Positions 15,499-24,943 of a stretch of DNA of 64,000 nt are shown here, piece after piece. A model generated the notes under the pieces. That model saw nothing but the letters and a program-made list of their open reading frames with translations, was not told the DNA's origin and searched no databases. Numbering within the stretch: the first letter of the stretch is position 1; every line of letters begins with the position of its first letter. Both the position numbers and the translations under genes were made by a program. The DNA comes from an uncultured Spirochaetota bacterium (lineage in GTDB: Bacteria > Spirochaetota > Spirochaetia > Treponematales > Treponemataceae). The DNA lies in NCBI GenBank assembly GCA_944389415.1, contig CALXMF010000003.1, forward strand, positions 62,001-126,000, given 5' to 3'.

Positions 15499-18351
15499 AT
15501 GATAAGCGATAGAAAAACCGTTGAAGACGATTTCATGCGGTATCTTGCTGAACAAGTGTCTCCTGCACAGCTTTCGGAGCTTTATCAATGTTATTCTGAA
15601 ATAGAAATTTTTTGTTTAAAAATAAAAATCCTGCAAAATCCACTGTTCGAGACAACAGATTTTGAAATTATTAAAAAAGTGCAACGCACCATTGAGCAAA
15701 ATAAAATCTTTAGGATACCCCGTAGACGGAAAATAAATAAGATTGTTGAGGCAGGGCGGCATTACTATAACTACATAAAAAAAGGTCTTTACACTCGTAT
15801 TATTGATGGAAAAAACGTTGCAGGTTGTAGCACCATTGAGTATGAAATGTCAAACCAAATTCTGCCCGATGTAGAAATGGGCGAGTCAGAAACTTCTATC
15901 ACTGCATACACAAAAAACGAAAAAGATGAAAGGTTGTTGTACAAACATCCTACTGTATACAATCAAATCTATAATACTCTAAAAGCTTCTCATAAAAGTC
16001 AGAGAATAACAATTCGAGAGATATGTGAGTCCATTAACCATATCGCTTGTCAGGCTGTTGTTAAGGAAATTCTTGATAATGTGAGCTGGGTACAAAATAT
16101 TGGGGATTCTTACATTTTTTCGGAAAACACTTCTGTCGTCACAGCAGATACCTTTGATACGGAGAGTTCACATAGGCAGAACACAACTTTTGAAATTGAT
16201 TTTCATACGGACTTTGACTTGGCGTACACCAAGCCGGAGCGGTTTAGTTACTTTGGCCAGGATAAAGAGACAGGTAATTCCTGGCAAACTCTCTATGTCA
16301 ATGTAATGGCTACAGTAATTGAAGATTATCTTCGTATGTTTCGACCGGGAATGTCTTTCGCGCAAAAATCTGGCCGAATCGAACTTGCGAGTGATGATAA
16401 TTACAGTTTTATGATTGCTCCTAAACCTATACCAGGAACCGCATATATGCTGGAAACCAATTTGAGTGCAAACGATATTGCGGCAAAAATCCGCTATGTC
16501 TTGGACTTGTGTAGTGTGGACTACGAAAATATTGCTATCACATATAGAAAAAAAGAGAAGGAAACTTTTGAACAAGTCCATCAAAGAAAGTCGTTTGAAA
16601 ACGATGCGATTTGTGAGATAAATAGCAGAAGCTTCTCTCGCTATCTATCTGAAAAACTGAACATGGCTGATGCCACCTGCCGGAGCTATGCTTCTGCGAT
16701 AAACAATTGTGAGGCATTTGCCCAAGAACACCAACTGGCCTCCTGGCAGCTTTACGCAACGGACAAACAAACGGCACAGGAGACAATTCAGTCGCTCTTA
16801 AGCAATGCGGATTTTCTTTCCTACAATGCAAGGCAGCACAACCGTTTCCGTGCAGCCATACAGAAATTTCTCGGATTTATTGGCTCAGACCTGACTTGGA
16901 CTGCACCTGCAAAGGACGATTCGGAACCGGCAGAAACCTACAGAGATGAAGGCTATGAGGAGGTTCTTAGGCAATACTTTAAGAAGGGATTCCGCATGGA
17001 TTCGCCACTTGAGATACGCAAATTCAAGAGATATTACACGGCAACCCATGATAGAGAGCTAACTGATCCTGATGATGACATTAGCAAAAAAATCAAGCAG
17101 CTCTGCATTATTTACGAGGGAAAAGCATTTCTCCCGGATGTCATGTTGAGCGAAGAACTAAAGGACGAATTGCTAAATTACATTGAGTCTGCCTTTGCGG
17201 ACGGTAAAGCCGCTATCTACTATCAAGCGATTTTTGCGGAATTTTCCGATGCGTTCTTGGACTACCATATCCACGATGCTGATATGCTGAAGTCGTACCT
17301 GACTTTTATAGGAGACGGCAGATTCTTCATCAACAGAAGTTTTATATCGAAGACGCCAGATGTCAGCATGGACCCGCTATCTGAAGTTCGTTCTTGCTTG
17401 CAAGACTATGGCAGACCGGCGACTTATGATGAAATTTTTGCTGCTCTGCCGCATCTCCCGCAAAGTAAGATAAAGTTTATTCTTGCCAGCAATGTTGAAT
17501 TCGTCAACAACGGCCGCAGCGAATACTTTCACGAAAGTATCGTCCATTTGTCCGATGAATCACTGGACGGAATTGCCGAAATTATCCAGAGAACCATTGA
17601 CGAGAAAGATTTTATTGGCGGCAATGAGCTCTATGATGCAATCCGTGCGAAATATCCCTATATCATAGATGAGAATCACGCCCTCTCTATGTATGGATTC
17701 CGGGATGCGCTAAAGGCAAAATTAGGCGATAAATTTTCCTTCAAGGGAAATATTATCAGCCGCTCGGGGCAGGAACTTTCGATGGCAGATGTGTTTGCAA
17801 AATATGCGAGAAGTCATGATACTTTCACGCTGTCCGAGCTTGAGAGTTTGGCAAACAACCTCGCAACTCCCATATATTTTGAGGCGATTTACGAAAATAG
17901 CCTGCGAATCAGCCGAGATCAGTTTGTAGCAAAAACTGCCGCTCATTTTCCCGTTGAAGCAATGGATGAGGCTTTGGATCGTATCTGCATGGGAAAGTAT
18001 ATTCCTCTGCTGGAAGCGACAAACTTCGGCGCATTTCCCTATGAGGAATTCCCTTGGAACATCTTTTTGTTGGAGCATTATGTGGCGAGCTACAGTCAAA
18101 AATATATGCTTCTGCACAGCAGCTTTAATGGGACCGAATGTGCTGGCGCAATCGTCAAGCGTTCTGCAGGTATTGACAGCTTCGATGACTTAATCGTTGA
18201 CTTATTGGCAAACAATCAAATAGAGATGAAAAAAGCCCCCGTGCTTCAGTTTTTGAGTGACAAAGGGTATCTTGCCCGCCGTAGATACTCAGAAATAGAA
18301 TCGCTTATTATCAAGGCGAACGCACAAAGGCAAAGGAAGGACACCGACTAA
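15499..18351 (+). CDS. Large BREX-linked protein with helical and winged-helix-like modules, function unknown
   Basis: 950 aa, ATG at 15499 behind GAAGGAGG. There is no named catalytic motif. I see two copies of a helical module (about residues 30-100 and 375-455, sharing the pattern N[KR][IF]..A...[YF]..[YF]I) that recalls the SAM-like N-terminal domain of tyrosine recombinases. A middle block (YTKPERFSYFGQ...) and several winged-helix-like segments in the C-terminal half (ATYDEIFAALPHLPQSKIKF, TFTLSELESLANNL) follow. It ends one base before brxP, so it is part of the operon. It may recognise DNA or phage features; that is inference. Confidence 0.75.
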   Translation: MISDRKTVEDDFMRYLAEQVSPAQLSELYQCYSEIEIFCLKIKILQNPLFETTDFEIIKKVQRTIEQNKIFRIPRRRKINKIVEAGRHYYNYIKKGLYTRIIDGKNVAGCSTIEYEMSNQILPDVEMGESETSITAYTKNEKDERLLYKHPTVYNQIYNTLKASHKSQRITIREICESINHIACQAVVKEILDNVSWVQNIGDSYIFSENTSVVTADTFDTESSHRQNTTFEIDFHTDFDLAYTKPERFSYFGQDKETGNSWQTLYVNVMATVIEDYLRMFRPGMSFAQKSGRIELASDDNYSFMIAPKPIPGTAYMLETNLSANDIAAKIRYVLDLCSVDYENIAITYRKKEKETFEQVHQRKSFENDAICEINSRSFSRYLSEKLNMADATCRSYASAINNCEAFAQEHQLASWQLYATDKQTAQETIQSLLSNADFLSYNARQHNRFRAAIQKFLGFIGSDLTWTAPAKDDSEPAETYRDEGYEEVLRQYFKKGFRMDSPLEIRKFKRYYTATHDRELTDPDDDISKKIKQLCIIYEGKAFLPDVMLSEELKDELLNYIESAFADGKAAIYYQAIFAEFSDAFLDYHIHDADMLKSYLTFIGDGRFFINRSFISKTPDVSMDPLSEVRSCLQDYGRPATYDEIFAALPHLPQSKIKFILASNVEFVNNGRSEYFHESIVHLSDESLDGIAEIIQRTIDEKDFIGGNELYDAIRAKYPYIIDENHALSMYGFRDALKAKLGDKFSFKGNIISRSGQELSMADVFAKYARSHDTFTLSELESLANNLATPIYFEAIYENSLRISRDQFVAKTAAHFPVEAMDEALDRICMGKYIPLLEATNFGAFPYEEFPWNIFLLEHYVASYSQKYMLLHSSFNGTECAGAIVKRSAGIDSFDDLIVDLLANNQIEMKKAPVLQFLSDKGYLARRRYSEIESLIIKANAQRQRKDTD

Positions 18352-18352
18352 T

Positions 18353-20713
18353 ATGTACTCATACACTTGGGATGCCGAGACGGGTGGATTGCTGCTAAAC
18401 AGTTCCCCACTTTCCTTTAGCAAGGAACCCCGTCCGGTGTATTATAAAGAACTGGATATTCTGGGATTTGACCGGTATTGGAATTATGCAAAGAATGACT
18501 CTTACCCATATATGTGGGCGGAGGCCAACAATTATTTCTACCGGGGCCAGCAGGTTGCCAAGACAAAAGGCGGAAGTCTTTACACGGCACCCGAAATCGT
18601 CATTTTGGATGACCCAGAACCAAATGGACAACCTCTCCGCTTTGTTGATATCCCTGCAATGGTTGAAAAGAACCGGGATCTGTTGGAGAAACTGGCCGCA
18701 GAAACAATTAAAAAAATATACAACACTTATGTAGACTACATGGATCGAGTCGATGTCTTCTATGTGGCGTTCAGTGGTGGTAAGGATAGCGTAGTAGCCC
18801 TCGATCTGGTGCAGCGGGCTTTGCCGCACAACAAGTTTAAGGTTCTATTCGGTGATACTGGAATGGAAGTCCCAGACACATACAAAATAGTTGAGCAAGT
18901 TGAACGGAACTGTACGGAATCTAAAATTGAATTTTTAAGAGCAAAGTCTGATTTCGACCCGGAATTTACATGGAGACAATTTGGCCCACCAGCACAAACA
19001 ATGCGTTGGTGTTGTAGTGTGCATAAAACTACACCTCAAATTATCTTACTCAGGGAGTATACCAATAATCCACATTTTAGAGGAATGGCGTTCACAGGCG
19101 TTCGTGGAGATGAAAGTGCATCTCGTAGTGAATACGAGGGCGTTAGCCACGGAGAGAAAGTGCGTGGACAGTATAGTTGCCACCCAATCCTTGAATGGAA
19201 CTCCGCCGAATTGTTTTCCTATATCTATGAGAGACAACTCCTGATAAATGATGCTTATAAAAAAGGAAATAGCCGTGCAGGATGTCTTGTGTGCCCGTTA
19301 GCCGCATCGAAGAATATGTATTTTAAGGAACAAGCATACAGCTGTAGTGATAAGGGATATCGGACAACCACAACATTCAATAATATTATTCTGGAAACAA
19401 CCTCCAAAGAGCTGTCTACTCCGAGCGCCGTCAAGGAGTTTATGGACATTGGTGGATGGAAAGCACGAAGAAGTGGAAAAGAATTATCATTCGCTAAAAG
19501 TTATACAAATGAATCATTTGAACAAGGTGTACTTACAATTCAAGTATCTCGTATAGAAACTGATTGGAAGCAGTGGATTAAAACAATTGGCAATATAACA
19601 TTTCTGGAGAATGGTAATGTCGAAGTACTTTACAGAGATAAGTTGTATCACATTGAGATTGCCGAAAATGCCAACGGACTAACTGCCACAGTTGTTATAG
19701 GGACAAATACCCAGAAAGACATTTATTTTATGTCAGAATTGAAGACTGTGTTCAGAAAGACCGCATATTGCATTGGCTGTAGAGTATGCGAGGCAAATTG
19801 TCCACATGGGTTTATTTCTATGAAGGATGGCCATGTAACAATCGATGACCGATGTGTAAAATGCAAAAAATGTCACGATGTATTCCATGGTTGCTTAGTA
19901 GCCAACTCGTTGCGATTACCGAAAGGAGAAAAGAAAATGGGGAGCATTGACAGGTATGGAAATATGGGTATTGAACTCGATTGGGTTAGGTCGTATTTCA
20001 AATTAAAGGATGAATTTTGGACTTCTCCTCACAGTCTTGGGACCAACATGGTTAAAAACCTCAAGAGCTTCTTGAACGATGCCGAAGTTACTGTTAAATC
20101 TAAATTTGCACCCTTTGGTAAAGTTATTGATAATATTGGAATAGAGAGTTCCGATGCTTGGGCGTTGATGCTTTGCAATTTGACATACACCTCGGAGTTT
20201 AATTGGTGGGTCAAAAACATTGATTTTTCTACAGCACAAACCCCCGATACCATTTATGCAATGCTGGATGACTCAATGAGTAAAAATTCTCGTTCACACA
20301 TTGTCTCCGCATATAAGAACATCCTGATTTCTATCCCTCAATTAAGCAACGAAATTGGTTTGGGTGTCTGTGACTACACGCTAAAAAACGGAAAGCGTTT
20401 TTGGAATAGCGTGGTTCGCATCCCTTGGAAAAATCCGAATCCACTTGTCATTCTTTACAGCTTATACAAATTCGCCGAGGCTTGTGGGGATTATCACCAG
20501 TTCACCTTGTCTCGGCTCTTAAATCATGACATCGAGAGTGATGGTGTTAGTCCTACTGAGATTTTCGGACTGGATCGCAATCAGATGGAAAAGATTCTTA
20601 ACGGCCTGACTATCAACTATCCAGACTTTATCAATGCCAGCTTTACGCTTGATCTGGATAATATCACACTCAACAGCGAAAAAACATCCCAGGATGTGCT
20701 GAGTCTGTTCTAA
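18353..20713 (+). CDS. brxP: BrxP: PAPS-reductase-like ATP-pyrophosphatase, ferredoxin module and DUF4007-like C-terminus
   Basis: 786 aa. An N-terminal leader of about 135 aa is followed by an adenine-nucleotide alpha-hydrolase (PAPS reductase/DndC-like) domain with FSGGKDSVVALDLV (about residue 140), FGDTGMEVPDT, MRWCCSVHKTTPQI, TGVRGDESASRSEYEG and CLVCPLAASK. Around residues 470-515 a ferredoxin-like region has CIGCRVCEANCPHGF and CVKCKKCHDVFHGC, enough cysteines for [4Fe-4S] clusters. From about 525 to the end (LGTNMVKNLKSFLND, DAWALMLCNLTY) it resembles DUF4007, which I recall from SspB of single-strand phosphorothioation systems. BrxP replaces the PglX methyltransferase in type 4 BREX. 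It probably activates or inserts sulfur into DNA. Confidence 0.88.
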   Translation: MYSYTWDAETGGLLLNSSPLSFSKEPRPVYYKELDILGFDRYWNYAKNDSYPYMWAEANNYFYRGQQVAKTKGGSLYTAPEIVILDDPEPNGQPLRFVDIPAMVEKNRDLLEKLAAETIKKIYNTYVDYMDRVDVFYVAFSGGKDSVVALDLVQRALPHNKFKVLFGDTGMEVPDTYKIVEQVERNCTESKIEFLRAKSDFDPEFTWRQFGPPAQTMRWCCSVHKTTPQIILLREYTNNPHFRGMAFTGVRGDESASRSEYEGVSHGEKVRGQYSCHPILEWNSAELFSYIYERQLLINDAYKKGNSRAGCLVCPLAASKNMYFKEQAYSCSDKGYRTTTTFNNIILETTSKELSTPSAVKEFMDIGGWKARRSGKELSFAKSYTNESFEQGVLTIQVSRIETDWKQWIKTIGNITFLENGNVEVLYRDKLYHIEIAENANGLTATVVIGTNTQKDIYFMSELKTVFRKTAYCIGCRVCEANCPHGFISMKDGHVTIDDRCVKCKKCHDVFHGCLVANSLRLPKGEKKMGSIDRYGNMGIELDWVRSYFKLKDEFWTSPHSLGTNMVKNLKSFLNDAEVTVKSKFAPFGKVIDNIGIESSDAWALMLCNLTYTSEFNWWVKNIDFSTAQTPDTIYAMLDDSMSKNSRSHIVSAYKNILISIPQLSNEIGLGVCDYTLKNGKRFWNSVVRIPWKNPNPLVILYSLYKFAEACGDYHQFTLSRLLNHDIESDGVSPTEIFGLDRNQMEKILNGLTINYPDFINASFTLDLDNITLNSEKTSQDVLSLF

Positions 20714-20726
20714 GGAGGAAGAAACA

Positions 20727-23700
20727 ATGCCGATGTTGGAAAAATACCGTCATTATTTCGATATTGACCCAGATTATTTTCCTGCCGTAAATGAAGCGGT
20801 CATTACGAAGAACCCAGAAGTGTGGAAAAAATTCTTCCCCCACGAGACCTTTGTGAAACTTCTGAAGAACACAATCAGTGTCCTTGAGCGTAAGCAGAAA
20901 CTCTGCCTGTGGGTGGAGGGAGCCTACGGTACAGGCAAATCTCACGCTGTCCATACCCTAAAGAAGTTACTGGACTCCAGTGAGGAAGAAACTCGTGAAT
21001 ACTTCCAAAGGCACAAGTTGGATAATGATCTGTGCAATCGCTTCCAGGCTGTGAAATCCAGTGGTCGCATTTTGACAGTCCATCGCTACGGCTCTGCTAC
21101 CATTCGCAGCGACCACAACCTTGTTTTTGCTATCCAGGAGAGCATAGAAAAAGCGCTTGTCGATGCCGGAATTGAAAACAAGGGTGGAAACGCACTAAAA
21201 GAGGCCACTATCACATGGCTTTCCGATAAGGACAACAAAAATTATTTCAACGGCCTGATTACGGGTACATACTCTAACCTGTTCGGTGGAGATGATGCCG
21301 ATACTGTAATTGAAAAATTACGCACTTTTTCTGGCGATGCGCTGGCAAAGGTTATGGACAACATCTTTAAGGTAGCCGATGAGCGTCAGGTAAAAGCTCT
21401 CTCGTTGAGCGTAACCGATTTGAGCAACTGGATTCGTGAAGTGATTCAGGCAAACAGCTTGAAAGCTATTGTCTTTATGTGGGATGAGTTTACTGAATAC
21501 TTTTACAACAATGCCCGCAATCTCACTGGATTCCAGGAGCTTTGTGAAATCAGCGAAACCGATCCCTTCTATTTCGTGCTTGTCACCCATGTTACCCAAG
21601 GTTTGTTCCATGAGCGTGATCAGGACTTCATTAAGCTGAACGGACGCTTTGTCAGTCCGCACAGCTTAATCAGTCTACCTGAAAATATCGCATTTCAGCT
21701 CATGGGTGCAGCTATGGAGAAAAACAAAGATGAAGCCGTGCTCGAAGATTGGGAGCTTGCTCTCGGAGACCTTACCGCCAGAACACAGGAATCCCGCAAG
21801 CTGGTGAAGTCGGTAGCCCGCATTACCGACAAAGAGATGGTGGATATCCTCCCTATACACCCCTATGCTGCCCTGCTCTTAAAACACATCTCCTCTGCGT
21901 TTGATTCCAACCAGCGCAGTATGTTTGACTTTATCAAAAATGACCGTGGGGATGAAATTAAAGGCTTCCAATGGTTTATTGACAATTTCGGGCCGGAGGA
22001 TGATAACCCGCTACTCTCTGTTGATATGCTTTGGGAATTCTTCTATGACAAAGGCAAGGAATATCTGGCGCACGATATTCGCTCTATTCTTGACTACTAC
22101 AACCGTGCCGGGAATCAACGACTTGATTCTGACCAAAAACGAGTTCTGAAGACGGTTCTTCTGTTGCAAGCAATTTCCCAATACGCCGGCGACTCTGTTG
22201 AACTGTTTATTCCCAATGAAAAAAATCTCGACAATGCGTTTGAAGGAACTGACATGGAAGGCTCCGCAGCGAGATGTGCTGAACAGCTTGTTAGAGAGAA
22301 GGTGCTATTCTCCAAGTCCCTCGGTGGTGGAAAATTCCAGTATGCAGCCTACAACCATGAAGACGAAATTGATGTAACGCCTTTTGAGGAGCAAATTGAC
22401 CGAAAAAGCACTTCTGCTTTTATTACGGAGGAACTCGCTGATCGAACTCGAATCATTGACGCTATTACCCTTGGAGGTGCCCTTAAGCTCCGCTATGAGC
22501 TACGCTTTGTTTCTGCTTCCGACTTCGATTCTACGATCAAGCAACTTCGCAACACGGAAGAAAAGTATGAAAACAAGATTGTTGCCGTAGTATGTTTCGC
22601 AAAAGATGATGCCGAAAGCGTTGTCCTGGGTAAGAAAATCCACGATGCCCTTTCTGCCGGAACTTACAACATGGTTTTTATTGATGCCAGCCGAACCCCG
22701 TTTGGTGCGGATGGATACGGCGTATATCGTCACGATATGGCGTTATCTATGTCCCAGCAAGGAAAAGACCCTGCATTAGTTACTCAGTATGCCAACAATG
22801 CAAAGGATTCGTTGAAAAAATGGAAAACCCGCATTGTTGCTGGTGAATTCATGGTTCACACCGCCGATAAGCCGGATGGTGAGCGGGCTACTACGCTTGA
22901 CGCTCTGTACGGGCTTCTCGTAGAAATCAACAAGAAAAAATTTGTGTCCTGTCTTGAGGGTTCTTACAATGTAATCGCCAATATGTATACACCAAGCAGC
23001 CTGAAGCAAGGTGTTGAATGTGCTTTCAACGAGAAAACTGCCGGAACCTTCCTGTCTGGCAGTCCTGCCACAAAGTTGGAAACCGCTCTTGACGGTGCAT
23101 GGAAGGTGCCTGAATACTGGGTTTCCAAACCTCATCTTTTGATTTCTAAAATCAAGGTGTGCGTTGATGGAATCATAAATGATGGATTCCAGAACGGTGG
23201 TGGCCGTGTATCAATTAAGAAAATTTATGATGTTTTGAAGGCTGCACCCTACGGTTTTATGCCCTGTAATCTGTCTGCATTTATTCTGGGCTTTGTGCTT
23301 AAAGAGTACGCTTTCGGGACATATAGCTGGAGCGATGGACTCACCAACGATGTTTTGAATGTCAACAAGCTCAAGGAAATGATTGATGAGGTCATTCGTC
23401 TCGAAATTACACCGAATCCTCGTTACAAAGACAAGTATATTGTTGCGATGACCCCTGCAGAGAAGGCTTTCAATGAAATTACTTCTGTAGCATTTGGTAT
23501 TCCGCTCAATATGTGTACCTCTGTTCCGAACACAAGAGAACGCATCCGCAGTAGGATGAAGGAATTTTCGTTCCCTATTTGGACTTTGAAGTACATTCTT
23601 AAGAAAGAGACGCTTCAAACAGAAACCGCTGTGCTGTCTGAAATCATCGATTCTTTCTGTGGGATTGCCAACAGTAATAACATGGGAGTCGGGACGACTG

Positions 23701-24932
23701 ACAGCGATATTGCCATGGCAATCGGGAATCTTGCCCTCACTAACGGAAATGCTGCAAATGATTTGCAAAGCATTTTGACCAAAGAGAAGTGTACCCAAGG
23801 CATGGCTGCCTACCTTGAAACTTTTGAAAATGGTACTCTTGTCTCCCTTGCTCAAACCGTCGGCGATGGAGGTCAATACATCAATGTCCTTCGCAAAAAG
23901 TTTGATGCAGATGCAGCAAACTGGGTGTGGAATGTCGAAACCGCACAACAGAAAATCCGTGAGGTTATTCTGGAGTATCAAATTATTGTAGAAAGCAATA
24001 AGATTATCTCTAAAAGCATCTCTTATGATGCGACCATACGGGAATGGTGTGACAAGTGTGGATATATTCGCATCTCCTATGCGGCCGCCAAAAACTATCT
24101 CGATGAGTTAGGACCATTCCTCGGGATGCTCTATACCCTGAAAAAGGCCGGAACTCTGTTGGATTCCCAGAAGCAAACCTTCTTGGAACTCGTTCAGGCT
24201 AATGAAAGCACATTCCGCAATTTCTATAATAACCAGGTTGATTTTTTTAAGCGTGTATGCGGATACTATCTTGATGATCTGTCGGACGATGAAATTAAGG
24301 AAGTATTTGCCACAATGCCCGCCGGTTCGTTCACCTACGAAAAAGCGGACTATTTGAACCAGGTCGAGGCCAAAGTTGCCGCCTATAAAGAGGGACAGAA
24401 AAATACGCAGTTAAAGAAGCTGTGGAGAGAGAAAACCCGAACAGAGTCTCCCCGGGATTGGTCGAAAAAACACAAAATGCCCATTTTGTGTCTTGTTCCA
24501 GACAGCGAGGTGGCGAAGGCAAAAGCCGCATTTGGTGCTGTCAATCGTCCAAAGGCCGATGAGCAGGCAATTGACCGTGCAATGGAGTACTTTGCTTCTG
24601 CAAAATTCTTTGACTTGCTGGATGATGCCGCAGCTTTGGATAAAGCGTTTCAGAGCAGCATTATTGGAAGCTATTCCGTCATGCTGACGAATATTCAAGA
24701 AGTAAAAGATTATCTTGACTCTCACATCACAGCAGAGCCGTTTGATTGGTTTGGCCTTCCTGAAATTGAGAAGAAGCTTCGCCAGATGGCGGAAGCAAAA
24801 TACAATCAGGGCGGTTGTGACCGTGCTCTTGCCAAAATTGATGAAATGGATATTGCTGATGTGAAGAAGTATCTAAAGGACCTCATTCGGGATAACATGG
24901 TTGTTGGCATGGAGATCATCAAAGGGAATTAA
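20727..24932 (+). CDS. brxC: BrxC/PglY-type large ATPase of BREX
   Basis: 1401 aa. Walker A is EGAYGTGKSHA (about residue 67) and the Walker B-like strand is AIVFMWDEFTEYF (about residue 250). The length and early P-loop match BrxC, the large AAA-type ATPase core of BREX. BrxC is needed for defence and is thought to work in a DNA-bound complex with PglZ. The rest is mainly helical with no other motif I recognise. AAGGAGGAAGAAAC precedes the ATG. It lies 13 bases after brxP and 11 bases before pglZ. Confidence 0.9.
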   Translation: MPMLEKYRHYFDIDPDYFPAVNEAVITKNPEVWKKFFPHETFVKLLKNTISVLERKQKLCLWVEGAYGTGKSHAVHTLKKLLDSSEEETREYFQRHKLDNDLCNRFQAVKSSGRILTVHRYGSATIRSDHNLVFAIQESIEKALVDAGIENKGGNALKEATITWLSDKDNKNYFNGLITGTYSNLFGGDDADTVIEKLRTFSGDALAKVMDNIFKVADERQVKALSLSVTDLSNWIREVIQANSLKAIVFMWDEFTEYFYNNARNLTGFQELCEISETDPFYFVLVTHVTQGLFHERDQDFIKLNGRFVSPHSLISLPENIAFQLMGAAMEKNKDEAVLEDWELALGDLTARTQESRKLVKSVARITDKEMVDILPIHPYAALLLKHISSAFDSNQRSMFDFIKNDRGDEIKGFQWFIDNFGPEDDNPLLSVDMLWEFFYDKGKEYLAHDIRSILDYYNRAGNQRLDSDQKRVLKTVLLLQAISQYAGDSVELFIPNEKNLDNAFEGTDMEGSAARCAEQLVREKVLFSKSLGGGKFQYAAYNHEDEIDVTPFEEQIDRKSTSAFITEELADRTRIIDAITLGGALKLRYELRFVSASDFDSTIKQLRNTEEKYENKIVAVVCFAKDDAESVVLGKKIHDALSAGTYNMVFIDASRTPFGADGYGVYRHDMALSMSQQGKDPALVTQYANNAKDSLKKWKTRIVAGEFMVHTADKPDGERATTLDALYGLLVEINKKKFVSCLEGSYNVIANMYTPSSLKQGVECAFNEKTAGTFLSGSPATKLETALDGAWKVPEYWVSKPHLLISKIKVCVDGIINDGFQNGGGRVSIKKIYDVLKAAPYGFMPCNLSAFILGFVLKEYAFGTYSWSDGLTNDVLNVNKLKEMIDEVIRLEITPNPRYKDKYIVAMTPAEKAFNEITSVAFGIPLNMCTSVPNTRERIRSRMKEFSFPIWTLKYILKKETLQTETAVLSEIIDSFCGIANSNNMGVGTTDSDIAMAIGNLALTNGNAANDLQSILTKEKCTQGMAAYLETFENGTLVSLAQTVGDGGQYINVLRKKFDADAANWVWNVETAQQKIREVILEYQIIVESNKIISKSISYDATIREWCDKCGYIRISYAAAKNYLDELGPFLGMLYTLKKAGTLLDSQKQTFLELVQANESTFRNFYNNQVDFFKRVCGYYLDDLSDDEIKEVFATMPAGSFTYEKADYLNQVEAKVAAYKEGQKNTQLKKLWREKTRTESPRDWSKKHKMPILCLVPDSEVAKAKAAFGAVNRPKADEQAIDRAMEYFASAKFFDLLDDAAALDKAFQSSIIGSYSVMLTNIQEVKDYLDSHITAEPFDWFGLPEIEKKLRQMAEAKYNQGGCDRALAKIDEMDIADVKKYLKDLIRDNMVVGMEIIKGN

Positions 24933-24943
24933 GGAGGTGCAAA

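Noticed and set aside
15312-15512. 66-aa ORF before the BREX operon
   Set aside because: No ribosome-binding site or family features, and it runs into the start of the 950-aa gene in another frame.
15499-18351. Tyrosine recombinase/integrase of the island
   Set aside because: The helical modules recall the N-terminal SAM-like domain, but no catalytic R-H-R-Y set is visible.
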